Positions 26,801-38,786 of a stretch of 64,000 nucleotides of DNA are shown one piece after another; the stretch's first letter is position 1; every line of letters starts with the position of its first letter. This stretch comes from Hirudinaria manillensis (taxonomy: Eukaryota; Annelida; Clitellata; Hirudinida; Hirudinidae). The notes beneath the pieces were generated by a model that saw nothing but the letters and a program-made list of their open reading frames with translations, was not told where the DNA came from and did not search any database. Location: positions 6,549,501 through 6,613,500 of the forward strand of contig CM067527.1 in NCBI GenBank assembly GCA_034509925.1, read 5' to 3'. The translations under genes were made by a program, and so were the position numbers.

Positions 26801-29442
26801 CAAACATGAAAAATATAGAATGATAAAAATAATAACACAAAATGATAATAAGTTGATATTACATAATCACCAGCAAAAACTTTAATTGATTATTTATAAT
26901 TTATAAGTTTCTATCTAAGTGGTCATGCGATAGCCAACCTTCAGCAATAAAAGAAAATTATTGCCTTTAAACTACATGCATGTATGTGTGAAAATATTTG
27001 TTACTCTTTATAAATAATAATCCAGAAACAAAACAATAATACATCAAACAATTATTACATGCAATACTTGTATTTTCAACTTCTCTGTCAAGCTCTTCAA
27101 GTGGCAATTTACTTCTTTTGTAAGCCCATTCATCCTTTTCTTGAGTTGTTGGTGGTGATGATGATTGCATTAATGAAGAAATGGACAGCTGTAGACTTTG
27201 GCTCTCACAACTCATGATTTCTCTGTCTAATTCTAAACTGATGTGACATGATGATTCTGAGGAAATATGATTCTGATCTTTATCACCTGCTTTATTCAGC
27301 TCATCATTCAATATTTCCACTGAACACGATTTTGTTTCTGCATCAATAGCATCATCAGATTTCACTGTAAGCTCAGTATTATAGGCTATGCCAATGTTCA
27401 CATTGTTCACATCCCCACAAATGTTTGTTGTTTGCAGATCTTCAGTTTTAGAACTGAATTCTTCAAAATTAGTGTTTATAGGACTACCAAATGTTACATT
27501 TTTCTTCTTTTTCCCCCTGATGATTGTCTTGCTTGTTTCTAAACCTTCGGCATCCTGTAAACAGAACAATTTGGGACCATTAATTATGTTATTCTCCATA
27601 GCTACCTCAAGTTCATTTCTCTCCAACTTATTACTCAAAATCAAGTTCTTATTCTCAGCTTCACAGGCTTCCTCTTCAATGTTGTTTGTCACAGATTTGT
27701 TGATATTAACACTATCATCATCATCTTCATTGGCAAACTGATACATCAAGTCTTGTGCAAGGCTTATTGGTATCTCTACAGAAGCAACTTCATTGGAAGT
27801 ATTAATATTGTCCTGGATTTTAAGATCAGTGTTATCATTATCATTGTGAGATAATGGATAGAGAATGTCAAGGATTCTAGGTTGGAGATGTTGATCCATT
27901 TTCAATTTTCCCATGACTGGTGAAGTCTCATCATTTGTCCTATCATCACAAATTATTTTTATTCCCAAGGGGACAGAATCATTCTTCCTTTGAATGATGT
28001 TTGTGGCATTTACTTCTTCATCATGTTTTTTATTATCTTCATAGTTGGCATAAGTTATTATTCCTTCTTTATAAATATTATCACCACCCTCATGAATTAA
28101 TTGAACATGTGAAACCACTTTTGCAATATCTTCAACTAAATTGCTAGATGCAGCTATTGTGAGTCCTTTCATAGTTTCTTTTTGGCTGCATTTCTCTTCA
28201 GACTCACTCACTACAGCTGTGACAGGCAATTTAGAATTGTCAATCGCTGTCACACTAATTATATTATTCTTAATGACAATTGCATTGCCACTTTTTGAAG
28301 CAGTGGTGGATATCGATGGATATTGATCAGAGAGTATTTGGCCATGGCTATGCTCCACCATATCATCTTCATTTGAGTCTGAAGCATCTATGGTATCTAC
28401 AACCACAAAATCAAATTCTTCTGAAGATGTCACGTTAAAAAAATCCCCATCATTGCTAGTGATTTCAATTGCATCAGTTTCTTTGACATCATTTACAGGT
28501 TGAACTACTTCAAGAGATTCAGTTTGAAGATGTTTATCTAATGCTTCTATCTCTTTATTGTTGGCATAATCTAATGCTCTGTAAACATCAATCAAATCAG
28601 GGTTGCCCAAAATATCATTTGTTTCCCCGTTTGTCAGATCTAACTCACGATTACTTGCTTTTGGAAAATTTTTTGGTTTTAATTGAAGAATTTTTGAACT
28701 TTCAAAATTTATTGGTTTTTGTATCTTAAGCTTCTTTCTGCAACGTTTTTTAGCTGCCAATCGAAATATAAGTTTGATAAAAAAATAATATGTCTCTAAT
28801 TCATATTCTTAATGAATGATATTTACTCGTTACTTGCTGAGCAAAATATTGAAGTTGGAGGTTATCATAAAGTTCATCCTTAAAATGTTGTAATGTAACT
28901 TTATCATTGCATTATAAACAGGCGATATAACTAAATGCGTTGGTTCATACCACATCTGGACTATACGAATCTGATGAAATTTCTTGTACTTCTGAGTCTT
29001 CCAGCATCCTGAAAAACTTTGAATTGTTTACATATTGAATTTCCATTTATGAGTGATTTTTTGTTGGAAATGTAACATGGCTTTAAGATGACCAACGTAT
29101 TGTTTAGCAATTCATCAGTCACTTCTTTATCTAACAGCTCTGAGCACGAGTTATATAATGCCAAATCAAAAGCTTTGTCGAGAGTTGGAGATTTTCCTAA
29201 AAATATTTACTACAATATTCACAAACCGTAAGTCCTAAATACAGTTAAAGTAATAGTTATTACTTAGAATATCAAAAAAACCCTGATTAGAAATTTTCAA
29301 GCCATTTCTTTGGAGTGACAAACAATTTTGTCTTTGAATCTGCTCATGCTTTTAAAATACAGTACAACTCAAAATAAATACCGCTATAACACTATCACCA
29401 ACTCACAGTTCTTAAATAGTCAATAGCCAGGTATCGAGGCAT
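20803..29442 (-). CDS. SHOC1: SHOC1/ZIP2-like meiotic crossover protein
   Basis: SHOC1 works with SPO16 on branched DNA to promote meiotic crossovers. Predicted minus-strand exons: 29442-29407, 29348-29264, one from 29196 (end uncertain), 29008-28951, 28878-28827, 28753-27059, 26788-25922, 25819-25700, 25599-25432, 25186-25049, 24927-24770, 24644-24490, 24266-24040, 23845-23665, 23575-23363, 23106-23016, 22803-22657, 22558-22515, 22275-22173, 22104-21168 and 20882-20803. From 29008 onward all phases agree. The long acidic N-terminal half holds DPVESFFNLRQ. The C-terminal half has an XPF-like fold pattern: LVVIEYS, YCDMLIDHESGFLVNN, LSRCWVVFY, KIIRQVADHIY, then an HhH-like region AFPCFNSM and LLSSLNELQNVYP. 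A basic C-terminus (KKKRKLTYEL ... SKLKFI) closes it. No GDxnERK nuclease motif is seen, as in the family. The join between the exon at 29196 and 29008 is unresolved. Confidence 0.8.
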
Positions 29443-30099
29443 CCCGTAAGATAAACGACGGACACGGGTCGTCTGCTTATTATTAAAAGTGGATCAGTAG
29501 CAAATGTACCTAGACATATAAACACAATGTAATCTTTTTTATATTTCTTTGGTACGATAAGCTTCATTTGCGCCATTTTTTGCAAAAAGGAATTTATTAA
29601 CTTTCATCTCTGCAATTCTTTAGCAGTTGTTATGAAATAAACAAATTTTAAAATGAATTAGTCGATAGAAACTTTCGCAATTAGTTAATGATAAAAGAAC
29701 AAATTAATAAAAGGTTTACTGTATTGTTAATGTTGATAACAAAAGTGCTTTCATTCTTAGCGATTGCTATGAATGCATTCCAAAAAAGTTCCAAAAATTG
29801 TTACACTACGCATTTCAAATAGATAAACGATAAAATCAATTGCCATGAATGCATCCCTAAAATCTATTGCACTACACAATTCAAGCAGATAATTAATACA
29901 TCAAATTAAATCAAATCAATTAGAACTTCAAGACTCACATTTTATAATTATTAAATCATATGAATGATTTTATCAAAATTAAATCATCAGTAAAGTTTGA
30001 TACAGCGGCATATTTCTATTTCAAGAATGACTGAACAAATTCCAAAATACTCAATGCAGGAGTGCTGATTAGCGAAGAAAAGGCAAGATGTCTTTTTTC
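29443..30099. other. Gap between the SHOC1-like gene and the channel gene
   Basis: A minus-strand frame at 29576-29510 (MAQMKLIVPKKYKKDYIVFI) ends at a possible donor GTACAT, but its phase does not join the next exon. It may be 5' UTR or a missed exon of the SHOC1-like gene. The rest is AT-rich. Confidence 0.4.
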
Positions 30100-31719
30100 C
30101 TATTTTGTTTCTAATTCGACTGGTTTGGTTTTTGAGCCGACTTGATTGGACATGATGCAATCTTTGAAAGCACAAAACAGTTTGAAGAAAAATTCAAGAA
30201 ACTCAACCGCAGTCATAACGGTGATGCCAAGCCAGAGGCTGAAACTTCCGCCCACTAAACTAATCATGGACTCCCAAGGATATTCAGGATAGTCTACAAA
30301 AGTTGAGACTTTGTCGTTTTCGAAAATCATGTATAAATGGAGAAAATTCGACCTGATGCCGCTGGAAAGCTTGAAGAAATTGTTAAGCTCTTTCAAATCG
30401 ACGCTTCCGTTTCTGTATTTCAAAATCATTGTGTCATATTCCTCGAAATAATTAGAAAGGTTTTGGTTAAAGGCCATGTAAGGTTTTATGTATTTGGTGA
30501 AAAATGTTGTATGGTAGGTAAAGTAAGGCCAATCACCGACGGTCTTGACACTAGATAAGTAATAAGTCGAGTTACAGGGTTCCTGGCATTTGGATTCACA
30601 TTCCCGGAATAGTTCTTCAGTTCTAATCTTTCTCTCACAAATGATATCAGTCATGGCTTTTAAAATATTCATTACCTCATTCGTTTGATCCAATGGACTT
30701 TGGCGAAATGTGAGAGACGTATTACCGCAGACTCGGAACTGTTGCAAATATGGAGGAATAAACGAAAGCCGACTCACACAATTACATTCGCTCAGTAACT
30801 TTTCTTGGGTACAAGAAGCACTACAAGTGAATCGAGTGTATCTGTTGTTTTTCGAATTGTCCAAATACGTCTTATTGCTGCATCCTTCAGATGTGTACGG
30901 CTTGTCCAGTCTGGTTCGAACCGTGGTGATCATGTTTATTATATTGGCTGTACCGGCTCCCAGGTTAATCCTATTGAAAGGATCTTCAATTATCCCTGGA
31001 ACTGCCAAAGCAAGACTGATCCCATTTGTCAGAGTGTTGTTGAACTCAAAATCGTCCTCTGGCAATTCATTTATAGAATTTGTGAATACGATCATGTTCA
31101 CACCCTTGACATTTTCTTTGCATGTTGACTTCAAATGGAACGTGTGGCATTTATGATATAAAGCATCCCAGAAACTAGAATTTTCGAAGTCACAGTCTCC
31201 ATCAGTTATCGGCGCCCCTAAATAATTCACTAACATGCTTTTGTGAATTACAGGTATGGGAAAATCCAGCGAAGAATCATACTTCGAAAGAGAATTGAAA
31301 TACGTTGCTAATAAGTAATTAAGATTTGACCAAAAATCTTCGACGGTAATTGATAGGTTTAGTTTTACAACGATGTCACTTGTCAGAAATGGCAATAAAC
31401 TAAAAATTTTCTCCTTATATTCTGATTCAGTCAAACATTTATTGTAATCAATCCCCGAAAGTTTTGGCTGCAAGGAGCAAATTGTAATGTCAGGGAATTC
31501 ATTGACAGCCCAAATTTCTTTATTGATTGTTTTATAAGGATAACTTTTATACTTGTCAAATAAAGTCTGAACTTGCCAAATTAGAACAAAAGTAGATATT
31601 GAGACAGCAACGATCCACATACATTTCAAGAAAATTGATTTTTCACTAAAAATTCTCGAAATTCCTCGAATGGTTACATTTTTTCCGAACTGGATGATCA
31701 CATCTCTTACTCGACCCAT
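30100..31719 (-). CDS. DEG/ENaC-family sodium channel subunit, intronless
   Basis: This is a single exon of 539 codons, normal length for the family. Members are trimeric, amiloride-type cation channels opened by acid, peptides or force. A cytosolic N-terminus is followed by TM1 at about residues 33-55 (CMWIVAVSISTFVLIW). The post-TM1 hallmark FPDITIC follows. The extracellular domain contains a Cys-rich block (FTCSASCTQEKLLSECNC) and a second cluster (CESKCQEPC). TM2 lies at about residues 488-518 (LVGGSFSLWLGIT, then EFLEFFFKLF). The usual G-x-S selectivity filter after the GG motif reads G-I-T here. Several NxS/T sites fit an extracellular loop. The specific subfamily and the gating stimulus cannot be read from sequence. 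Lack of introns contrasts with the intron-rich neighbours and might mean retroposition or intron loss. Confidence 0.9.
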   Translation of the reverse strand: MGRVRDVIIQFGKNVTIRGISRIFSEKSIFLKCMWIVAVSISTFVLIWQVQTLFDKYKSYPYKTINKEIWAVNEFPDITICSLQPKLSGIDYNKCLTESEYKEKIFSLLPFLTSDIVVKLNLSITVEDFWSNLNYLLATYFNSLSKYDSSLDFPIPVIHKSMLVNYLGAPITDGDCDFENSSFWDALYHKCHTFHLKSTCKENVKGVNMIVFTNSINELPEDDFEFNNTLTNGISLALAVPGIIEDPFNRINLGAGTANIINMITTVRTRLDKPYTSEGCSNKTYLDNSKNNRYTRFTCSASCTQEKLLSECNCVSRLSFIPPYLQQFRVCGNTSLTFRQSPLDQTNEVMNILKAMTDIICERKIRTEELFRECESKCQEPCNSTYYLSSVKTVGDWPYFTYHTTFFTKYIKPYMAFNQNLSNYFEEYDTMILKYRNGSVDLKELNNFFKLSSGIRSNFLHLYMIFENDKVSTFVDYPEYPWESMISLVGGSFSLWLGITVMTAVEFLEFFFKLFCAFKDCIMSNQVGSKTKPVELETK

Positions 31720-32215
31720 TTTGTCATTTTAATTCTAAATTAACAGACAGAAATTTTCATTACGTCTAAAGAACATCAACATTTGGTAGGTTGGGTGCCT
31801 TTTGTGGCCATTCTATTATATCCTCCATTCGGATTGATTTGATTCGATAGATGCCAGAAAGCTCGCCTTTCCAACAATCGAATTCATTAACAAAATTTGA
31901 TTTTTTTTGGGTAGACTAATGGGTGCAACAAAAGCCAATAAAAGAGAAAAAGCCTTCAGAAAATTAATTATATTGTTTGTGTGTTCGTTTCAATAGAATT
32001 AATTAACAGATAATCAGTTTTAACGTAATTCGTTTATATTATTTTTTTCATTTTTTATTGCCTTATACAGATATTAATATGAAATCGGAATGAAAATTGA
32101 GTTGCACACAACCTAATTTTAAACATAAATTACACTTGGCGCATTTAAGCATCTTAGAACCATAGTCGTCTGCTTTCAAAGTTATTCTGTTGGGTGAGGT
32201 CTCGTTCCGGAGGTC
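31720..32215. other. Divergent intergenic region, channel and HORMAD-like gene
   Basis: About 500 bases separate the start codons of the minus-strand channel and the plus-strand HORMA gene, so promoters of both may lie here. No defined element was recognised. Confidence 0.4.
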
Positions 32216-34547
32216 ATGGCTACTGCTGTTCAGAGGAAAGAAGGAGTTGGAGTGGTTTGTTTTATTACATAATCTACAATTCTAGCTAAATAATGTTAAA
32301 CGTCATGAGAATTTGCGACTCCGAAACATAGTTTTAAATGTTGGCTACCGACTAGCTGAGGAAATCGGACCCAGTACATTAAACCAACATTTGAGTTAAA
32401 CTCATCGTAACTCGTATTATTAAATATAAAGCTGGTGTGCTCGAATTTTTTCAGTGGGCAGAGACTTTTCCAACTCAGCAGACGACTTTCAAAGAGTCTT
32501 TGATGTTTATGAAACGACTTTTAGGTGTTGCGGTTTGTAATATAGCCTACCTAAGAATGATGTTTCCAAATGATGCTTTCGTTGATAAATCTTTGGAAGG
32601 TCTGTGAAAGGGACACTTTTATCGATCTTGTTCTTCTCACCAGTTATTTGTTTCTAGGGATTCATCTGAAAATACTTAAAAGTTCCAACGATAACCCTCA
32701 AGTTTCCCATTTAATAAATTGCTTGAAAGGAGTTTTTGATGCTCTGGACAAAAAATATGTAAGCTCTTACTTGAAATTGATTTAACTTTTTGATGTGATG
32801 TTTATTACTTATGACTGTGTTTTAGCTAAAGACCCTGGTTTTTATGGTTGGTATTTTGTAACTAACACATATATGTAAAAATACTTCTCAAATTAATAGC
32901 TTTTTGTAGATCCATCCTGACCCAGAGGACACAAATGTGCGTTTACTGCCTAGTTGTCTATCATTGTGCCATAGGTTAAACTTTTATTTTGGTCAACAGA
33001 GAGTTTTGGACTCCTACACATTTCAGTTTAGTTATCAAGATGGAAGTGAAATTTCTGTGTACAGGTGGATGTTAAGTCATTTTGTTAAAATATAGTTGCA
33101 ATTTTTTAAAGTCTTCTTTCATGTAGCAACAACAAGAAAATTTCATCTATGAGCATGGCGGACAAGACTAAGGAGGCCACATTGAAGATGCTACGAACCT
33201 TAATAATATCATCTTCTACTCTGGAGCCATTGCCTTCGGCTTATTCTTTGTCGATGAAGTTGTTTTATTATGATGATGGTGAGTCTTTGAATGCAATATA
33301 ATTAACACTACAGAAAAAATTTGTAGTTATTCTTGGATCAAATGTTAATCAATTTTTGTGTTTCAGTAACACCATCTGACTATGAGCCTGCGGGCTTTGA
33401 GCCATCTGAAGAAGGTCAGTGTACTTATAATGGAACACCCATGACAATCATGATTGGAAGTGTTTCAACAGTAAGCATGCCTCAATTGAGTTTACTCTAA
33501 ATATGTATCTTTATGATTATCTCTGGACTCTCATTTCATTTGCAGGTCTATCACACGTTAGCAATATTTCTTGGACATTTTAGGAGTGAAGATTAATCAC
33601 TCATTAAAAAATGTTGATCTTTTTTTTGTCTCAGAGTGAACCTTCAGCTCACAACAGCTATGAGCAAAGAATCTGGGTCTAAAGATCAAGATAATGACGT
33701 TGTAGAAATGCCGGATGTTAACGATGCCGAGGAATTAAACCTAACCAGAGATTCTCTTGATGCCAGCAAGCAAGAGGAAGTTTCCCATCGGACTAGAATG
33801 ATTGGTAAAGATGGTGAGGTTGAAATCCAAAAGTATGAAAATCACTTCATGCCCTCCCATAAGAACATGGCAATAAGAAATCCATCTGAAGAGATGAAGT
33901 CGCCTGTCTCTAAAGGATCAAAGAGGAAACTGAAAAATCACGAAACAAACCTAGAGGAGAGTTTTTGCAATGAAGTGAGGAATTTTTACTGCTGAGATCT
34001 CATCTCAGTTATCAGATTGGCTTCAAAATTTTGCTTATCAGCATAACTAATAAATTAAATATGGCTGGCTAATGTTTATTAAGGCCTCAAAACTGAACAT
34101 AGAAGGCTGCAAGCCCAAGAAGCAGTCAAAGAGTAAACATCTGTACTTTAAAGAGGATCCACTTGTTAGTATTAACAAACTGCTAGGGACTTCAATGATT
34201 TTACGATTTAATATACTGAATCTACAGACATTTATTTTCTAAATAGATCTAATCACATTAATGTTGTTATTTATTTGTAATGTGCACGGCAATTTTCAAA
34301 AACTTGCAAGATGCATGCATTCTATTTTTGGTGGACTTGATCAGGCTATCAATTTGTCAAGGTTATAAATTTCCATCGACGCACTGCAATAGTTCACCAA
34401 AATTACAAAAGCCTTTAATAGTTAGCATCTTGTGAGTGTCAACATAATTCCTTTCCTAAACAATAGTTGCAGGAGAGCCAGAACAGCCAAGAATTTTTCA
34501 AAGTCAAGAATGCCAAAAAGCCGAGGACGAAGAAACGTTTGCGTTGA
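32216..34547 (+). CDS. HORMAD1: HORMAD-like meiotic HORMA-domain protein
   Basis: HORMAD proteins coat unsynapsed meiotic chromosome axes and promote double-strand breaks and homolog bias. Predicted exons: 32216-32254, 32455-32599, 32658-32758, 32910-32936, 33000-33064, 33127-33278, 33367-33470, 33546-33556 (11 bases), 33635-33974, 34084-34164 and 34473-34547; phases agree throughout. The HORMA domain fills the first half: FMKRLLGVAVCNIAYLRMMF, CLKGVFDALDKKY, IHPDPEDTN joined to RVLDSYTFQFSYQDG, SLSMKLFYYDDVTPSDYEPA, and VSTVYHT joined to VNLQLTT. A disordered acidic/basic region follows. The C-terminus is basic (KKPRTKKRLR) and could be a nuclear signal or part of a closure motif. HORMAD1 versus HORMAD2 cannot be decided, and one ancestral gene may be present. 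The introns are as short as 58 and 63 bases. Confidence 0.85.
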
Positions 34548-35274
34548 GAAGAAAGAGGGAAGTTGAGCTGGTTTCGAATATCAAGACGTTTCACTTCTCT
34601 GTTCATTGCCTTTGTTTCAATAAAGATTTCATTAATAATTTTACTCTAAATAAATTATTACTACCAAAATCTTTTGGTCAACTCTGCCTCCTGAAATTCA
34701 AGCTTCAGAATCAATTGTGGGACTGAAAGTCAATTGCAGGCTGAAATGTACCAGTATAGAGTAATAAATGCTGTCAAGTTAATACTCTCTAATGACACTA
34801 GCATTTGGCCTGACTATTTAATTTGTGTGACCTTTTAAGTTATTAATTCTAAATGGACCTATATGCTTGACCCCCGTCGTTTTAGGTACAAGATCATCTA
34901 AAACTATGATTGTTATTGGCAGGTCAATTGAATAGAAAATCAAATGTGCTCAAGTTAAATGAGAAAATATAATATAAAATAGATTGTCATCCAAGTTTTG
35001 ATTCAAAATGAGTTTCTGCTGCAAAATCAATAAAAAAGATAAACATAGGAAAGAAAATACACGTTCAGTCTAAATGATTTAGTGAGCTGACTATCCGAAT
35101 TGCAATGGTCGCAATATCTTTAGACGCGGACTACTTGCAAAAAAAAAAGACTTGAGATCATTAAAGGGACCAATTTACAGACTGCATGACAAAAACAATA
35201 ACAAACGAGATGACTGAGCCTGACATTGGTCGGATTTGGAGAGCAGTCGTTCCGTTTGCAGGCAGTCCGATCTC
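34548..35274. other. Intergenic
   Basis: HORMAD 3' flank, with ATAAA-type signals. No gene was seen. Confidence 0.5.
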
Positions 35275-37474
35275 TTAGGGAGGGTTAATGATCTTTGTTG
35301 TCACTTTCAAGAGGTTCAGCTTTTCCTTCTTTCGTGCTCTGCACCTTCTCTGTCGCTCGGCGTTCCTGAGTCTTTTCCAGGCCAATTTTTCATCGGCCGA
35401 GGAGCCCTGGAATTGCGAGCGCTTGGTCGATTTGGTCTTGTGTTGATTTTCCAATGTGCTGAGCATGTTCTTCACCTGAAAATTTGGCACAGAAATTTCT
35501 GGATTCTGCATTCCTGCCAATAATAGACCCTCTTGCACCTCCAATCTTGCTTATCTAGACTGCCAATAGGTTCAAAAATCAACTAACAAAGCTACAGAAA
35601 AAATGTCCAAGAACAGAGGAAGGGTCTGCAAACTCATCGACTTGATACAACAATAACATTGATACAATGATTGCTTAGATATGAATATCGGAGGAGAGCG
35701 AGACTGACAAGTAAAGTAGGTCAAGGTCATAAGGTCATGTTGTGGTAAAGCTTCATGTGATCCCTCAAGGAGACTTTATATGCATATTCCTTGTGGCAGA
35801 TGGGACAGCAGAACTCGGTCTGCATCAGGTGTTTGCTGGTCATGTGACCTCTCATACTCCTCTGGTTCCAGAAGCCCTTGCCACAAATGAAGCATTTGAA
35901 GGGGTGGGGACGTCTGCCATGAATGTTGTTCTCGTGATGGGTAAGAGCCGAGGCAAAAGTGAAAGACTTATTGCACATCTGGCAGGTGTGCCTCTTGGCG
36001 CCCGTGTTGCCTGGTCTCCGCTGCGGGGGTCTTCTGCCGGACGGCCAGGGCTCGGCGTTCTGAAAACAGGAGGAGGCACAATTTCAAGATTGGAATGAGA
36101 ACATTCTGCAAGTCATGCACGTGCAATCATAGGAATTGGAAAAATTCAAATTCTGTGCTTGGGAGACCAGGTAATCAAGTTATAACTGAAACCTTTGTAA
36201 GTTAACTGGAAGAGATATTTGTGGTGGTTTGCATCATCATCGTGTTTTCTACTGTTGTCAATTGCATTATCATCAACAAACTTCAAAAAGCTTAGAGATT
36301 GGATTCATGTTGTGAAAAAAGACAATACAAGTCTGATCATAGAAATTGTTATTGAGGCATTTTGAGTTCCAAAACATTCAACTCGTGAAGACAAGAAGGG
36401 CACATGAATTAAATGGCTATGGAATCATTTCAGAGGTTTCAAGTCAAGCGAACTGCAAAGAACAACAGCAATCATGACATGAAAATCATAAACATCAAAA
36501 AGGTTTTAGCCGACAAAGCATCAAAGCGATCAATGAAAAATTAGAAAAATTAGATTGATCTCTAAATAAAGAATCAAGACTCTAACCATGTTTAGACTCA
36601 TCGAAGTGGTCCTTAAGGCACTCGGCTGGTAAATGCCAGTGTCACTTCTCACGTAAGCGACGCCCTGGAGTTTTGGAGTAGAATATTTTGTTGAGAAAAG
36701 GTCATCCATACGAGAAGTGGAGCAAGTCTCGGGTTCGACGGAAATCCAGTCGCTCTCGTCCTCCTCTTCAGAAAGTTCTCGTTTGATATGGCTCAGGTGC
36801 GGTTTCATTTCTGGAGTGTCAGGTTCTCTAGTAACTAATGAAGAATTCTTGATTAACAATGACTGACTGTTTAAGTCTTTTGATATTATAGGCTTGTGCT
36901 CTTTCTTGTTCTCAGTGCTCAAGACCCTGTAAGATTCTGGCTTCAGCAACAATGTTGAGTCAGAAAAAGAAGTGGAGTTGTTTGGTGAGGTCATTTGAAG
37001 ATTAGAATGTCCATCACTGCTGCAATGTGGTCTCATAAACGTTTGTGAAATGCATTCTAAGTCTTTCTGTTCTGTGTAATAACTTTCATCTTGATTCTGA
37101 CTATCCGGTAGCAAAGACGCAGACCGACGACCTCGTTTGGTGCATCTCATGTTACTGCTTGATTGGGCTTGCAATATCTCTGTGAACTCTGTAGAATCCG
37201 AAGATTTCCCTTCATCTTGAACCTTTGAAGGGTTCGAGCTATAAACCTGTAGTGGTACATCAGACTGTTTGATCTTTGACTCATTTTCGCAATTTGAGGG
37301 TACATGGAAGGTTTCTTTGAGGCTGACAAGAAAAATCTCGTGATTGTCGACAGTAATGGCGATTAGACCTTCTATGGAAAACTCCGACTGATAATGCAAG
37401 CCATTCTTACACAATAAGGTTATTGTTTCAGTTAGCAAAGTCCTAACTCTCTCCTGGTCTGCTTTGAGCACCAT
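35275..37474 (-). CDS. Nuclear protein with C2H2 zinc fingers and an alternative basic C-terminal exon
   Basis: Exon 1 (37474-36587, 296 codons from MVLKADQERVRTLL) has a conserved-looking N-terminal block (ITLLCKNGLHYQSEFSIEGL, VDNHEIFLVSLKETF), then a Ser-rich acidic linker. It ends at donor GTTAGA in phase 0. Two phase-0 terminal exons can follow. Exon 2a (36059-35727) encodes three C2H2 fingers: CQMCNKSFTF with HHENNIH, CFICGKGFWN with HMTSKH, and CPICHKEYAY with HMKLYH. Exon 2b (35475-35275) encodes VKNMLSTLENQ and a basic stretch (RLRNAERQRRCRARKKEKL) and ends in TAA. Both have good acceptors (TTTTCAG), so alternative splicing could give a zinc-finger form and a basic-region form. A transcriptional or DNA-binding role is inferred from the fingers. 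An upstream first exon is possible, since sequence ahead of the ATG resembles an acceptor. Confidence 0.72.
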
Positions 37475-38244
37475 ATCTGCCTCCTGTCAATCAATTGAAT
37501 ACAAATTAATGTACTGTCTTAAAGATTGAACTTAATATCTCAATATATAAGTCTCAATATCAGTCGCGAACGATGCATTTCAATCAACATTTAATCGGTA
37601 TGCACAAAGCCATCGAAACTGACGTTAATCCTTCTTTGCAAAAAATCAAGAAAAGGTGCATTCTCAATCAAAATCAAACACGATTTAATTCACCTTTTTA
37701 ACAAAAGGCAACGGACTAGGCTTCGCAACCGATCTGTAATTTCCAAGCAAAACAAATCGCAGCGGAAATGACGTTTAGAATTCATAAGTAAAATTTTTAA
37801 TTGCTGCATTCTTCTTGATTTATTAAACCGATAATTAATTCAAGCTTAAAATATGTTATCTTAAGACCTGAACTGCGCAGTTTAGTATACAACATAATAC
37901 GGGGTTGATTGGATACTGACACTGTGCCTTATACCACATAATACGGCTTTATTTACACTATTGGCAATATATTGAAGCAATAAGCATGTTCATCTCTAAA
38001 TCAAATGAAATTATTAAAAGTTTTATCAATTAAATCACATTAATTTGCCCTTAAAAGACCGTATGGAATATCGCAATCAAATTGCTGAATTCCTAACCAG
38101 ACGATAGATGGGTCTATAATATAGACTACATATCCAGTAAGTGTTTGCTCTGCAGCTAGGAGATCAGCAACAAATCAGAGTTATGTATTTTAAAGTAAGT
38201 AATCTTCATCAAACGCAAAACAAATATTGAAACCTCTCCAATAG
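37475..38244. other. Intergenic
   Basis: AT-rich, no coding signal was seen. It lies between the zinc-finger gene and the 3' end of the clathrin adaptor gene. Confidence 0.45.
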
Positions 38245-38328
38245 TTACGGTGGCAGCAGCCATCCACCTTCTTCATTATCATCATCATCGTCGTCATCCT
38301 CGTCTTCATCATCATTATTATTATTTGC
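38245..38328 (-). CDS. Possible alternative last exon of the clathrin adaptor, acidic
   Basis: An acceptor CTTGTAG at 38329-38335 (minus) opens a phase-0 exon of 28 codons. It encodes [20 protein letters not shown] followed by GGWLLPP and a TAA stop. The preceding adaptor exon at 39194-39137 also ends in phase 0, so this could replace the DPFADLF exon. It may equally be a chance frame in a GAT-rich repeat. Confidence 0.3.
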   Translation of the reverse strand, partial: ANNNNDDEDEDDDDDDDNEEGGWLLPP

Positions 38329-38786
38329 CTACAAGATGCAATTCTTATTCAGATTATCTTAAAAATTGAAGACTCGAAAGATGTGTCACAATTTTAATTG
38401 CTTAAACTTCAAAATTTAACAAAAGCCGAATGAAAGAGGTCTGGTTGAAAAGTTCAGATGTTGACCGTAAACTAATTATTAACCAAACAAACGTAACAAC
38501 TCTACAATGTATCACTTATAACTTGTTGCATAAACACGTACAGAAATTCATTTTCACCAGTCTAAAACTAACAGAGTGAATAGTTACGAAATGACAGATT
38601 TCCAAGCAGTGAGACGTATCCTTCGTTTTTATTTAAATAACTAAAAACAAACAAATTAATTAATTAAATGTCTAATCAACATTAGTCTCTGGAGCGCCTG
38701 ATATTCCCTTCTCTTTTCGTCAGCTCCTGACGATGACTTTAAAGAGGTTCAGTATTTCAAACTTTGCGGAGCTGAGACATTTAGCG

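Noticed and set aside
36530-36586. Reading exon 1 of the zinc-finger gene through to the stop at 36530
   Set aside because: A donor (GTTAGA) at 36586 and the strong downstream acceptors make a spliced form more likely. The read-through tail (LYLEINLIFLIFH) looks like intron translation.
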